Shown here one piece after another: positions 5,711-12,364 of a stretch of DNA of 12,364 nucleotides. Positions within the stretch are counted from its first letter, which is position 1. Every line of letters starts with the position of its first letter. The notes under the pieces were generated by a model. It made no database searches, was not told the origin of the DNA, and saw only the letters and a list, made by a program, of their open reading frames with translations. Origin of the DNA: Candidatus Parcubacteria bacterium (lineage in GTDB: Bacteria > Patescibacteriota > Minisyncoccia > Minisyncoccales > PEYH01); assembly GCA_026395615.1 (NCBI GenBank), contig JAPLYH010000006.1:1-12364 (forward strand), read 5' to 3'. The position numbers and the translations under genes are program-made.

Positions 5711-6247
5711 TTAAAGCTCGTAGATAAAAATGGGTAATGCTTTACTATCTGGTTTATCTACAGATGTTTTTCCTTTCCACTCTTTAATATTAAAAGCATA
5801 AGATAAAACTTTTGCGCCTTTTTTTAATTCCTTCCTAAACTTCTTTTTTAATTTACCATTAATAGTTTGTATCAAGGCAAAAGTATATACCACATTAATA
5901 TTTGAAATATCATACTTAAGAGCATTGCCATATTTTATTTTCATATTGTTTAGCCCCGAGAATAATCCTATCAATTTTGCCCACAAAAAAATCGGTACGG
6001 ATAATTCAATGCCGATTATTTGAGATTCGGGATTATTTTTGGCAATATACCTACTAACTCGCCCGTCACCACAACCCAATTCACAAAATACCTGTCCAGG
6101 CCTTAAGGCAGCCAAACGATTAATTCGTTCCAGATCTTTCTTTTTACAAGGAACCCATGGAGCAATCAAAAAACTAGGGAATATAAGAGATAATAAAAAT
6201 ATTAAAGCAATTATAAAAATTATAGACAGAATAATAGCTGATAACAT
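5711..6247 (-). CDS. Membrane-anchored class I SAM-dependent methyltransferase
   Basis: A 178-residue protein. Residues 1-27 form one strongly hydrophobic anchor, followed by a PWVPCKKKDLERI linker. The SAM-binding motif I is VFCELGCGDGRVSRYI (53-68). The acidic end of strand 2 is GIELS (79-83), and a third strand, VVYTFALI (119-126), sits where motif IV would be. The fold looks short at its C-terminus compared with a full class I domain. The substrate is unknown. The anchor and the gene order suggest a membrane-associated lipid or glycolipid intermediate, which is inference. It lies 18 nt after the GT4 gene in the same operon. It starts at ATG 6247 with only a weak purine run upstream. Confidence 0.82.
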   Translation of the reverse strand: MLSAIILSIIFIIALIFLLSLIFPSFLIAPWVPCKKKDLERINRLAALRPGQVFCELGCGDGRVSRYIAKNNPESQIIGIELSVPIFLWAKLIGLFSGLNNMKIKYGNALKYDISNINVVYTFALIQTINGKLKKKFRKELKKGAKVLSYAFNIKEWKGKTSVDKPDSKALPIFIYEL

Positions 6248-6265
6248 TCTTTAGACATTAAATTA

Positions 6266-7375
6266 CTAAAAGAGGGCTCTAATCGCTTCTTCGTAGCGAG
6301 AGGCGACATTGGTAATATTAAATTTTTGACCAGCCTTCAGCCATTTCTTTATTTTTATACGCATCTCTCCACAGAAATCGAAATCCGTGGTTAATCGTTT
6401 TAGAATTATTGCCAATTCCCCACTATTACATGGCTCAAATAATAATCCATTGTTGTTATTCTCAATAAATTCTCTGATAGCGGGTAAATCCGATGCCACC
6501 ACTATTTTTTCCGAAAACAATCCTTCTAGCGCAACCAAACCGAATCCCTCGCTAAGAGATGGAACCACTAAAACATCTATCAATTTTAATTTATCCGGAA
6601 TGTCATTAACCATTCCTATAAATTTAATATTATTAAGATTGTTATCCGCCACAAATTTTTCTAATTCCGAGCGAAGTTGGCCATCTCCTATAATTAAAAT
6701 TTTCGGTTCAAGATTTGATCCTTGTTTCAATATTTTCATTGCTTGTAAAAAATAAATATGCCCCTTAACCGGTTCCAGCCGGCCGACAATCCCAAAAACA
6801 ATGTTTCCCTGTTCTAATTCTTTAATTCCTCTGCTTATTCCCGATATATTTATGCCATTATGAATTACTGAAATCTTTTTTTCGGGGACATAAAAAAAGG
6901 AAACTAAAAAATCTTTGGTAGTATTTGAATTGGCAATCACCTTTGTTGCCAGATTGCCGGCAAAAACCCTTTTTACAATTTTCATAAATAGGTTTAATCG
7001 CTTAACATCGTGCTGAATAAAAATCCGTTTTTCCACACCAGCTAACCAGGCGCTGAAAATTCCCAATATATCAGATTGATAAAGAGATGTAATTACAACA
7101 TCCGGCTTGTCTTTCTTTAAAAAAATGATTAATCTTAAAGTAGTGCCAAATATCGAAAATACTTTTGAAAAAATGTTACCGAGATTTTTCCGAGGTCCAA
7201 TGAAATGGATAGGCATCCCGATTGAATGGAAATCTTTTTCCATCGGCCCGCTTCCCCAAATAGTTACTATTTCAATCTGAAATTCATCTTTATTAAAATT
7301 TTTAATAAGTTCGTAAAGGAATCTTTCCGTTCCTCCGATCAAAAAATTATTCATTATAAACACTATTTTTTTCAT
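6266..7375 (-). CDS. GT4-family glycosyltransferase (GT-B fold)
   Basis: A 369-residue retaining glycosyltransferase. The N-terminal acceptor domain starts with KIVFIMNNFLIGGTERFLYEL (split here as residues 3-15 and 16-23), with the glycine pair of the family at 14-15. The donor domain contains GIVGRLEPVKGH (195-206), where the basic residues contact the donor phosphates. It also contains IIGDGQLRSELE (228-239) and SEGFGLVALE (275-284), the E-x7-E motif with Glu276 and Glu284. It transfers a sugar from a nucleotide-sugar to a growing lipid-linked glycan in the cytoplasm; donor and linkage cannot be read from sequence. It heads the minus-strand operon ending at 4498. Its ATG (7375-7373) shares two bases with the ATG of the divergent glycosyltransferase gene, so its promoter must lie inside that gene. 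Confidence 0.92.
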   Translation of the reverse strand: MKKIVFIMNNFLIGGTERFLYELIKNFNKDEFQIEIVTIWGSGPMEKDFHSIGMPIHFIGPRKNLGNIFSKVFSIFGTTLRLIIFLKKDKPDVVITSLYQSDILGIFSAWLAGVEKRIFIQHDVKRLNLFMKIVKRVFAGNLATKVIANSNTTKDFLVSFFYVPEKKISVIHNGINISGISRGIKELEQGNIVFGIVGRLEPVKGHIYFLQAMKILKQGSNLEPKILIIGDGQLRSELEKFVADNNLNNIKFIGMVNDIPDKLKLIDVLVVPSLSEGFGLVALEGLFSEKIVVASDLPAIREFIENNNNGLLFEPCNSGELAIILKRLTTDFDFCGEMRIKIKKWLKAGQKFNITNVASRYEEAIRALF

Positions 7376-8651
7376 GAATAGAGATTACAAAAAAATTCTT
7401 ATAGTTTCATCTTATGCCCCGCCAGCTATTGGTGGACCACAAAATCTTTACAATCTTTTAAGAGATTTCCCAACAGACCGTTATTTTATCCTAACAAGCT
7501 TCTATAATATTGACAATCTCTCAGCTCAAAAAGGAACCTGGCTTAATGGTGAATATATTTTCTATGATAAACCAAATGCTACAAAAGAAGACAGGATAAA
7601 AAACCAAGAAGAGAAAACGACCGCCAAAAAAAGCTCTTTATTAAGCAAATTAAAACATTTAGCCAGGAGAAACGGATTCGTCAGAAATATAATAGGAATA
7701 CCAATAATTGCCACCCAAATTTTTTGGATAGTAAAACAAGGAAAAAAATCAATTAAAGAAAAGAAACCGGATGTCCTGCTTGGATTCTCTGATTATGGGC
7801 CAGCAATGATTGGAACCTATTTCCTTCATAAAGTTAGCAAAACGCCTCTTAGATTATTCCTTTTTGATTTATATAAGGGAAACTTCTATCCTTTTCCCGG
7901 CGGCATCCTGTCAAAAATATTTGAACCAAAATTATTTAAAAAAGCTGAGCAAATTATTGTTACCAATCAGGGTACTAAGGATTTTTACATTAATCGCTAC
8001 GGAGAAAACATCGGCAAGAAAATAAAAATAATATACAACGCCGCTTTTCCAGAGCCATATCTTATTTCACAATCTGAATATCAGCCAACTCCCCCGTTCT
8101 CAATTCTTTTTACCGGCCGGATTTATTGGCCGCAAATCAGTGCCCTTAAAAATCTTGTTCAAGCAGTTGAGAGTATTAATAATATAGATTTAAGATTAGA
8201 TATATATTGTCCTAATCCTCGCGATTATTTAGATAGAATTGGAATCAAAGAAAGTGACAGAATAAAAATTTCTGTTGCTCCTCCCCAAGATATGCCAAGA
8301 ATCCAGGGCCAAGCGGATATATTATTTCTTCCGCTCTCATGGGGGACAAAGAGCAATGATATCATAAACACAGCTACACCTGGAAAATTTACCGACTATC
8401 TTGTAGCTGGCAAGCCGATGCTAATTCACGCGCCAGTCAGCACATATTTAGTAAAATATGCCAAGGAAAATAATTGCGCTATGGTTGTTGATAAAAATGA
8501 TATTGAAGAATTAAAAAAAGGGATTAAAACCTTGATTGAAAATCCTGATTTAGCACGCCAGTTAATTCAAAATGCCAGGAAAACGTTTTTTACTAATCAC
8601 GATGCAAATAAAAATGCGGAACTATTCCGCGCGTTATTTGCCAAAAACTAA
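7374..8651 (+). CDS. GT-B fold glycosyltransferase, GT4-like, without a canonical E-x7-E motif
   Basis: A 425-residue protein. The N-terminal domain opens with KILIVSSYAPPAIGGPQNL (7-25), the standard first strand and glycine loop. A lysine-rich insertion lies at about 68-97. The donor domain has SILFTGRIYW (243-252) and the signature TATPGKFTDYLVAGKPML (333-350). This is the 'PsK..dYLa.GkP' form found in WbuB-like and related GT4 members, in which the usual first glutamate is replaced. It would act on lipid-linked glycan in the cytoplasm. The first strand begins six residues after Met1 and no other Met is near, so the start at 7374 is well fixed even though it overlaps the divergent start codon. 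It is transcribed alone and ends 5 nt from the convergent gene. Confidence 0.87.
   Translation: MNRDYKKILIVSSYAPPAIGGPQNLYNLLRDFPTDRYFILTSFYNIDNLSAQKGTWLNGEYIFYDKPNATKEDRIKNQEEKTTAKKSSLLSKLKHLARRNGFVRNIIGIPIIATQIFWIVKQGKKSIKEKKPDVLLGFSDYGPAMIGTYFLHKVSKTPLRLFLFDLYKGNFYPFPGGILSKIFEPKLFKKAEQIIVTNQGTKDFYINRYGENIGKKIKIIYNAAFPEPYLISQSEYQPTPPFSILFTGRIYWPQISALKNLVQAVESINNIDLRLDIYCPNPRDYLDRIGIKESDRIKISVAPPQDMPRIQGQADILFLPLSWGTKSNDIINTATPGKFTDYLVAGKPMLIHAPVSTYLVKYAKENNCAMVVDKNDIEELKKGIKTLIENPDLARQLIQNARKTFFTNHDANKNAELFRALFAKN
8616..8630 (-). terminator. Possible terminator of the right-hand operon, embedded in the convergent gene
   Basis: The minus-strand RNA reads GCGGAA-UAG-UUCCGC, a perfect 6-bp GC-rich stem, followed by AUUUUUAUUU (8615-8606). 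It lies 26 nt past the minus-strand stop at 8657, within the last codons of the plus-strand glycosyltransferase gene. The 3-nt loop is tight but allowed. Confidence 0.5.
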
Positions 8652-8656
8652 TTCTA

Positions 8657-9568
8657 TTACAAACTATCGATTATTTTATTCCACTTCAACAACATTTCTT
8701 CTCTGGACAATCCCTTTTTAAACGCCTCTTCTCGAGGATTTTTATTTTCCGGATACCAATCTTTAAAAATTCCTACTCTGCTCACATCCACCGGCACATT
8801 ACAAAACATCGCCTCAATCGGTGTGAGCCACAAACTTTCTACCCTGCTTCTTCCAATATAAATATCAGCACAGTTATAAAGTTCTGCTAATGTTGTTTGT
8901 GATACCCTGTTAAAAATTTTTACATTTTTAAATGATATTTCCGGTAACTTTCCGTCTTTAAAAACTAATATGTAAAAATTATCTTTATCGTTTTCAATCT
9001 CTTTTTGAAGAATATCCCATCCTTTGACCAAATGAGTGCTGCCAACATATATTTTCACAAAACTATGTAAAGGAATATTATATTTTCCCCTTAAAGATTC
9101 TTTATTCATCAGCTTAAAAAGATTCATGTCTATTCCTATGGGAATAATCTTTGTCTTAACCCTATACCAATCAGCGATATCTCGGGAAACAGCTATAACT
9201 AAATCAGCGCCCAAAAGCGCTGATTTTTGTTTTTTGATATTTAGAGAATAAAAATCGTTGCCCAATCTAATTATTTTTGAAATAATTCTACGAAATTTCC
9301 CGGGCAGAACTTTTTTCATGGCCAAGAAATTATCTTGCAAAACAACAATTTTCTTAACATTTTCAGGAGTTTTTATATCTCCCAATATAGAATTAAATAC
9401 TAAGATATCTGGAGAATTATTTTTAATATAACTTTCTAAATCCTCTTCCTTAAAATCATTTAAAGCAATAGCTTCACAATTCGGCAAATTTTTCGCTAAA
9501 ACAGACCAAAGAGTTTTTTCTCCGCTTACGGTCCCATAAATATTTTCATTTAAAATTAGGATTTTCAT
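8657..9568 (-). CDS. GT4-like glycosyltransferase (GT-B fold)
   Basis: The start chosen is the ATG at 9568-9566, giving 303 residues. It overlaps the stop of the upstream methyltransferase as ATGA and places the first strand KILILNENIYG right at the N-terminus. The frame stays open 12 codons further upstream, but that part lies within the methyltransferase coding region. The acceptor domain is short. The linker IIPIGIDMNLF (141-151) is the typical 'pnGvD...F' boundary. The donor domain carries KIYVGSTHLVKGWD (172-185) and ESLWLTPIEAMFCNVPV (244-260), with Glu244 and Glu252 forming the E-x7-E motif. At 303 residues it is shorter than most GT4 enzymes (about 350-400), mainly in the N-terminal half. 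It is the last gene of the operon and translationally coupled to the methyltransferase. Confidence 0.88.
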   Translation of the reverse strand: MKILILNENIYGTVSGEKTLWSVLAKNLPNCEAIALNDFKEEDLESYIKNNSPDILVFNSILGDIKTPENVKKIVVLQDNFLAMKKVLPGKFRRIISKIIRLGNDFYSLNIKKQKSALLGADLVIAVSRDIADWYRVKTKIIPIGIDMNLFKLMNKESLRGKYNIPLHSFVKIYVGSTHLVKGWDILQKEIENDKDNFYILVFKDGKLPEISFKNVKIFNRVSQTTLAELYNCADIYIGRSRVESLWLTPIEAMFCNVPVDVSRVGIFKDWYPENKNPREEAFKKGLSREEMLLKWNKIIDSL

Positions 9569-10728
9569 TTTATAACCTCTAAAACCAATATCATTTCTCT
9601 GCAAGTACTTAATTCCCGAAATGAGCGGGAAATCTCCTTGTACTTACCGACAAAATAATTTGGCTTATTCCAGTAAATCGGTTCAGTTAAAGTTCTAAAA
9701 GTATGCTCATTGAAAAACCTGACATGAGTCATATCCGAAGCATCCATTAAGGGCACAACGATCGTTATTTTAGCGCCATTTTTACAAACTCTATAAAACT
9801 CTTTTAAAACAAAAATTATATTATTTATATGCTCCAGAGTATGAGAACATCTTATTTCATCAACGCTATTGTCTTCCAATGGAAGACCTTTCTCAATATC
9901 GCAAACAATATCCGGTTTCGCTGTCTCGTCTATATCAATCGTTTTAAATCCTAAAAGTTCTTCGCCCCCAGCGCCTATATTGATTTTTATTTGATTCTGG
10001 TTTTCCATAATAATTGGGTTATATATTAAGTATATAACCTTTTTGATTAACTTTTTGATTTTAGCAGGAATAAATTTTTTAAAAAAAGAAAATATTTCTT
10101 TTTTGCTATACCATAAAATCCTGAAAAATTTTACTCGCAGTTTGTAAATTTTAGCTGGAGTTTTACAGAAATAATCAACATCAAAAACTTTACTTCTACC
10201 AATATACACACCCAATCCTGCTTCCTTATGTTTTACTAAAAAATCATCTGCAAATGGCAAATATAAAAATTCTTCATGAGACCAATGAGCTCGATGTATC
10301 TCGTACGGATTGCCCCAATCCTTGTCCCCTGTCCCAGCGGGAGCATTAGTTTCAGCGTCAAGGGGTAAAGAAATAATATAAAATTTAGCATATTTTCTAA
10401 CCGCTTCTATCGCTGCAATAGCATCCTCTTTTGACATATGTTCCAAAACATCTCCAAGGATAACGAGATCATAAGCTCGATCTGGTATAAAGTTCCTAAT
10501 ATTCTCATTGTAAATTACTTTATATTTACGATAAAGCTTAAAACGATAAATATAGGGCTCCCAAATCTCAACACACGCCCAATCTATTTTTCCTTCAGTA
10601 AAAGAATTTAATAAGTCAAAATACGTGCCCATGCCAGGACCTATATCTATTATAGATTGAATTTCAGAATGATTTTTTTTAAACCAATCTAAGATTGTAG
10701 ATTTGCCCGCGGGCGAACTGCTTGGCAT
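9565..10728 (-). CDS. Tandem two-domain SAM-dependent methyltransferase fusion
   Basis: One 387-residue frame holds two class I methyltransferase domains. Domain 1 (about 8-180) has motif I SIIDIGPGMGTYFDLL (25-40), an acidic CVEIWEP (52-58) and DLVILGDVLEHM (87-98). Residues 185-240 form a basic, partly hydrophobic linker (FFKKFIPAKIKKLIKK). Domain 2 (about 241-387) starts at an internal Met and has INIGAGGEELLGFKTIDID (249-267), DIEKGLPLEDNSVDEI (277-292) and CSHTLEHI (294-301), typical of the Methyltransf_11 group. Both SAM sites look intact. Substrates are unknown; context suggests methylation of glycan residues, which is inference. The internal Met241 codon (10008-10006) looks like the former start of an independent protein. 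The gene starts 12 nt after the broken GT2 gene and ends in ATGA with the next gene. Confidence 0.85.
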   Translation of the reverse strand: MPSSSPAGKSTILDWFKKNHSEIQSIIDIGPGMGTYFDLLNSFTEGKIDWACVEIWEPYIYRFKLYRKYKVIYNENIRNFIPDRAYDLVILGDVLEHMSKEDAIAAIEAVRKYAKFYIISLPLDAETNAPAGTGDKDWGNPYEIHRAHWSHEEFLYLPFADDFLVKHKEAGLGVYIGRSKVFDVDYFCKTPAKIYKLRVKFFRILWYSKKEIFSFFKKFIPAKIKKLIKKVIYLIYNPIIMENQNQIKINIGAGGEELLGFKTIDIDETAKPDIVCDIEKGLPLEDNSVDEIRCSHTLEHINNIIFVLKEFYRVCKNGAKITIVVPLMDASDMTHVRFFNEHTFRTLTEPIYWNKPNYFVGKYKEISRSFRELSTCREMILVLEVIK

Positions 10729-10740
10729 TTTATTAAAATA

Positions 10741-11808
10741 TTATTCGTCCATTTCGCCTTCTTGAACATGATAAACAATGCTATCAAAGGCAGTATAATG
10801 CTCAATTCCTATTGGTTTCAATTTTTCGTAAAATAAAATATAATCGCCAGAAGTTTCTTTGCCGTTTGGTTCTTTTCTATTTCCTATTGGATATCCCCCG
10901 CTTTTTACAAACAAATATTTATAAATAGCACAAGGCATAAATAATCCGCCTTTGCGAAGCTCTAGCCTACTAACTTCTTTAACGTATTTTTGGAATTCAT
11001 CATCTTGATATTCTTTATAGGTTTGTCCGAAATTTTTAGAAAGCCCGTATTTCCCGCTAATCAATTTACCCGACTCAACTAATCTTGAACAAACAATTCT
11101 ATTTTTTGTTAAATTCCGCAATAAATTTTCCAGCCAATTTTCTGAAAAAGCCATATCAGAATTAACGAATACAATAATGTCCCCTTGGGCATTAAATCCG
11201 CCAAAATTCCAAGCCCTATAAACACGCCTCAAATAATATTCGCTTTTATCGTCATTCTCAAAAATTAAGTGAGGCAAATTATTATCTTTTAAATAATTTT
11301 TTACTTTTTCCGTAGCATCATTGGCAATAAATAAAAATTCTGCGTCCTTTGTATATTTATTAAAAGAATTCCAAACAAAATTGATATACCCTATTGATTG
11401 GTAAATAAGACACACAACCGTAATATTAAACATTGACAAAGGAAACCAATCTTGTTTAAAGACCATCGTTCTAAGACTTTTTTCTTCTTTAAATCTATCT
11501 AATAGATATCCGCTTTGTTCCCACTTCTTGTACATTTGATATTTATCTTCTATTGCTTCTGGAGACGAAAACCCAAAATGAACTAATTTGATATCTGTCC
11601 TCTTTATATTATTTAATCCCATCGGATATTGCGGCAAATGCAAGCCTTCTTTCAGGTCAAATCTTAAAGCTCCATTATTCTTCCATAAACAGACTTTTGT
11701 AACTCCTCCCCAAAATTCATCAACGCGATAATGTTCTTTATCTCGCCAAAGATTATATTCTCGGAAAGAAAAACCGTCTATTCCCCTTTTTTCTCCTTCT
11801 AAAACCAA
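10741..11808 (-). CDS. C-terminal fragment: end of the first GT2 domain plus a complete second GT2 domain
   Basis: The frame opens at TTG 11808, overlapping the N-terminal fragment by 10 nt, and has 355 residues. Residues 8-100 (GIDGFSFREYNLWR, YRVDEFW, KLVHFGFSSPEAIEDKYQMY) are the remainder of the first domain. From about residue 126 a second GT2 domain begins at MFNITVVCLIYQSIGYINF. Its core is DAEFLFIAND (155-164), then AQGDIIVFVNSDMAFSENWL (207-226) with NSDM in the DxD position, and a late ETSGDYILFYEKL (318-330). The ATG at 11433-11431 (Met126) could start this domain as a separate protein, which might keep activity after the break. No Shine-Dalgarno site supports the TTG start. Confidence 0.7.
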   Translation of the reverse strand: MVLEGEKRGIDGFSFREYNLWRDKEHYRVDEFWGGVTKVCLWKNNGALRFDLKEGLHLPQYPMGLNNIKRTDIKLVHFGFSSPEAIEDKYQMYKKWEQSGYLLDRFKEEKSLRTMVFKQDWFPLSMFNITVVCLIYQSIGYINFVWNSFNKYTKDAEFLFIANDATEKVKNYLKDNNLPHLIFENDDKSEYYLRRVYRAWNFGGFNAQGDIIVFVNSDMAFSENWLENLLRNLTKNRIVCSRLVESGKLISGKYGLSKNFGQTYKEYQDDEFQKYVKEVSRLELRKGGLFMPCAIYKYLFVKSGGYPIGNRKEPNGKETSGDYILFYEKLKPIGIEHYTAFDSIVYHVQEGEMDE

Positions 11809-12224
11809 ACAATCCAGTCAGGATTGAGCTTAAGGGTAAAAATAAGCATTTTTTGTTTTGTGAAAAGTTCGTTCTTGAAATTATTCGGCTCATATAAAAT
11901 ATGTTTTGTAAATCTTCGCGCGATCCCCGCGCTTTTATCTGAAGATTCACAATCGCAAACCACAATATCATCACAAAACCTTTGTAAATGTTTCAATACC
12001 CTTTCTAAATTTCCATTATCCGCCTCATTATGAATTTTTAAAAAACCAATTAATCTAATTTTCTTTGCCTCGTCAAGTAAAAATGAGTCTTTCGTACTAA
12101 TCGGACGGCTAAAAGCGTTTGGTATTTTCTTAAAATTAAACCACGCCAAAAGAATATTTTTTTGGAGTTTAGTCGGCAATTTAGAAATTAATTTTTTGAG
12201 AATGGTTTTCAAAAAATTTATCAT
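11799..12224 (-). CDS. N-terminal fragment of GT2 glycosyltransferase (141 residues)
   Basis: The start at ATG 12224-12222 overlaps the stop of the upstream gene by one base (TAATG), which supports it over the TTG at 12254. Residues 1-45 form a basic leader (FLKTILKKLISKLPTKLQKN). The GT2 nucleotide-binding half begins at RLIGFLKIHNEADN (57-70) and continues with DDIVVCDCESSDKS (85-98), where the usual DDgStDgT is altered. It ends with FTKQKMLIFTLKLNPDWIVWF (split: 121-129 and 130-141) at TAG. The fragment lacks the DxD motif and the acceptor half, so it should be inactive on its own. Confidence 0.7.
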   Translation of the reverse strand: MINFLKTILKKLISKLPTKLQKNILLAWFNFKKIPNAFSRPISTKDSFLLDEAKKIRLIGFLKIHNEADNGNLERVLKHLQRFCDDIVVCDCESSDKSAGIARRFTKHILYEPNNFKNELFTKQKMLIFTLKLNPDWIVWF

Positions 12225-12364
12225 TATAGATTGTAGGCCTGTTTTACGCGCCAATCATCTTTTATCATTCCTAAATTCCTAGATTTTTTGAAATAATCGC
12301 TCTCAATCTTTTTCATCAAGTCATTAACCGTTCTTTCGCTTGGACTGCCTCCTTCTGGATTCAA
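12224..12364 (-). CDS. C-terminal fragment of an unidentified protein, cut by window edge
   Basis: The minus-strand frame is open from the right edge to TAA at 12226-12224 and gives 46 residues ending in IKDDWRVKQAYNL. It is helical and charged (ERTVNDLMKKIESDYFKKSRNLG). It overlaps the next start codon as TAATG, the hallmark of an operon partner, so it probably belongs to the same glycan gene set. No domain can be assigned from this tail. Confidence 0.6.
   Translation of the reverse strand: MNPEGGSPSERTVNDLMKKIESDYFKKSRNLGMIKDDWRVKQAYNL

Larger units (their letters stand above)
10741..12224 (-). pseudogene. Double-domain GT2 glycosyltransferase, disrupted in the first catalytic domain
   Basis: Two adjoining frames make up one GT2-GT2 protein of about 500 residues. 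The first frame reads through the N-terminal GT2 domain to NPDWIVWF and then TAG at 11799-11801. The second continues with LEGEKRGIDGFSF in the -1 frame. In relatives of this family the sequence expected after 'PDWI.W' is L-D-A-D-E plus a stretch of about 20-25 residues before 'GiDGFsFreynLWR'. Here only about seven residues remain. The simplest reading is a deletion of 3n+1 bases that removed the DxD metal-binding segment and changed the frame. The family comparison is from memory; the frame change and short spacing are seen directly. An assembly or sequencing error could mimic a frame change but not so easily the missing segment. Confidence 0.72.

Noticed and set aside
9569..9604. 12-residue N-terminal extension of the GT4-like gene
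   Set aside because: It lies within the upstream methyltransferase coding sequence, and the ATG at 9568 gives ATGA coupling plus a proper first beta strand.
11799..11808. Programmed -1 frameshift joining the two GT2 frames
   Set aside because: GTT TGG TTT TAG does not fit an X XXY YYZ slippery site, and shifting would still leave out the DxD segment.
12225..12254. TTG start 10 codons upstream for the GT2 N-terminal fragment
   Set aside because: The ATG at 12224 overlaps the upstream stop as TAATG and gives a natural N-terminus.

Overview
The window is about 12.4 kb of AT-rich bacterial DNA (roughly 30% GC by eye). It carries a surface-polysaccharide locus next to the start of a peptidoglycan gene. 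TGA is used as an ordinary stop (for example at 4118-4120 and 9565-9567), which argues against recoded lineages. The AT-richness, the O-antigen-ligase/TPR fusion, near-absence of Shine-Dalgarno sites and the mix of membrane-anchored methyltransferase and glycosyltransferases suggest a Candidate Phyla Radiation (Patescibacteria) genome. That assignment is inference; no rRNA or other taxonomic marker lies in the window.

Left region (1-2621, minus strand): the N-terminus of MurB runs off the left edge. Its start lies behind a 160-nt leader that holds two copies of a 52-nt element and a sigma70-like promoter. Immediately upstream is a strong terminator for the next gene, a 701-residue O-antigen-ligase/polymerase-like membrane protein with a C-terminal TPR region. 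Divergent from it, at 2683, is a polyprenyl-phosphate glycosylphosphotransferase. The pair fits the start (initiating transferase) and end (ligase or polymerase) of glycan assembly on a lipid carrier.

Middle region (4046-7375): a compact GC-rich unit encodes a 72-residue membrane protein. It has its own near-consensus promoter, its own strong Shine-Dalgarno site and its own large terminator, and looks foreign to its surroundings. It is followed by a minus-strand operon that reads glycosyltransferase GT4 (7375-6266), membrane-anchored methyltransferase (6247-5711), unknown membrane protein (5644-4541), terminator (4498-4472).

Right region (7374-12364): a plus-strand glycosyltransferase starts on the same CATG as the GT4 gene, so the two divergent start codons overlap. 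It converges, with a 5-nt gap, on a minus-strand operon. From its upstream end this operon reads: C-terminal fragment of an unknown protein; a double GT2 glycosyltransferase broken at its first catalytic domain; a tandem two-domain methyltransferase; a GT4-like glycosyltransferase. These genes are joined by TAATG, a 12-nt gap and ATGA.

Together the genes would make, decorate (methylate) and attach a cell-surface glycan. The most unusual points are the duplicated structured leader of murB, the GC-rich small-protein cassette, the 13-base T run in the ligase gene, the overlapping start codons, the methyltransferase fusion and the GT2 gene that has lost its DxD segment.
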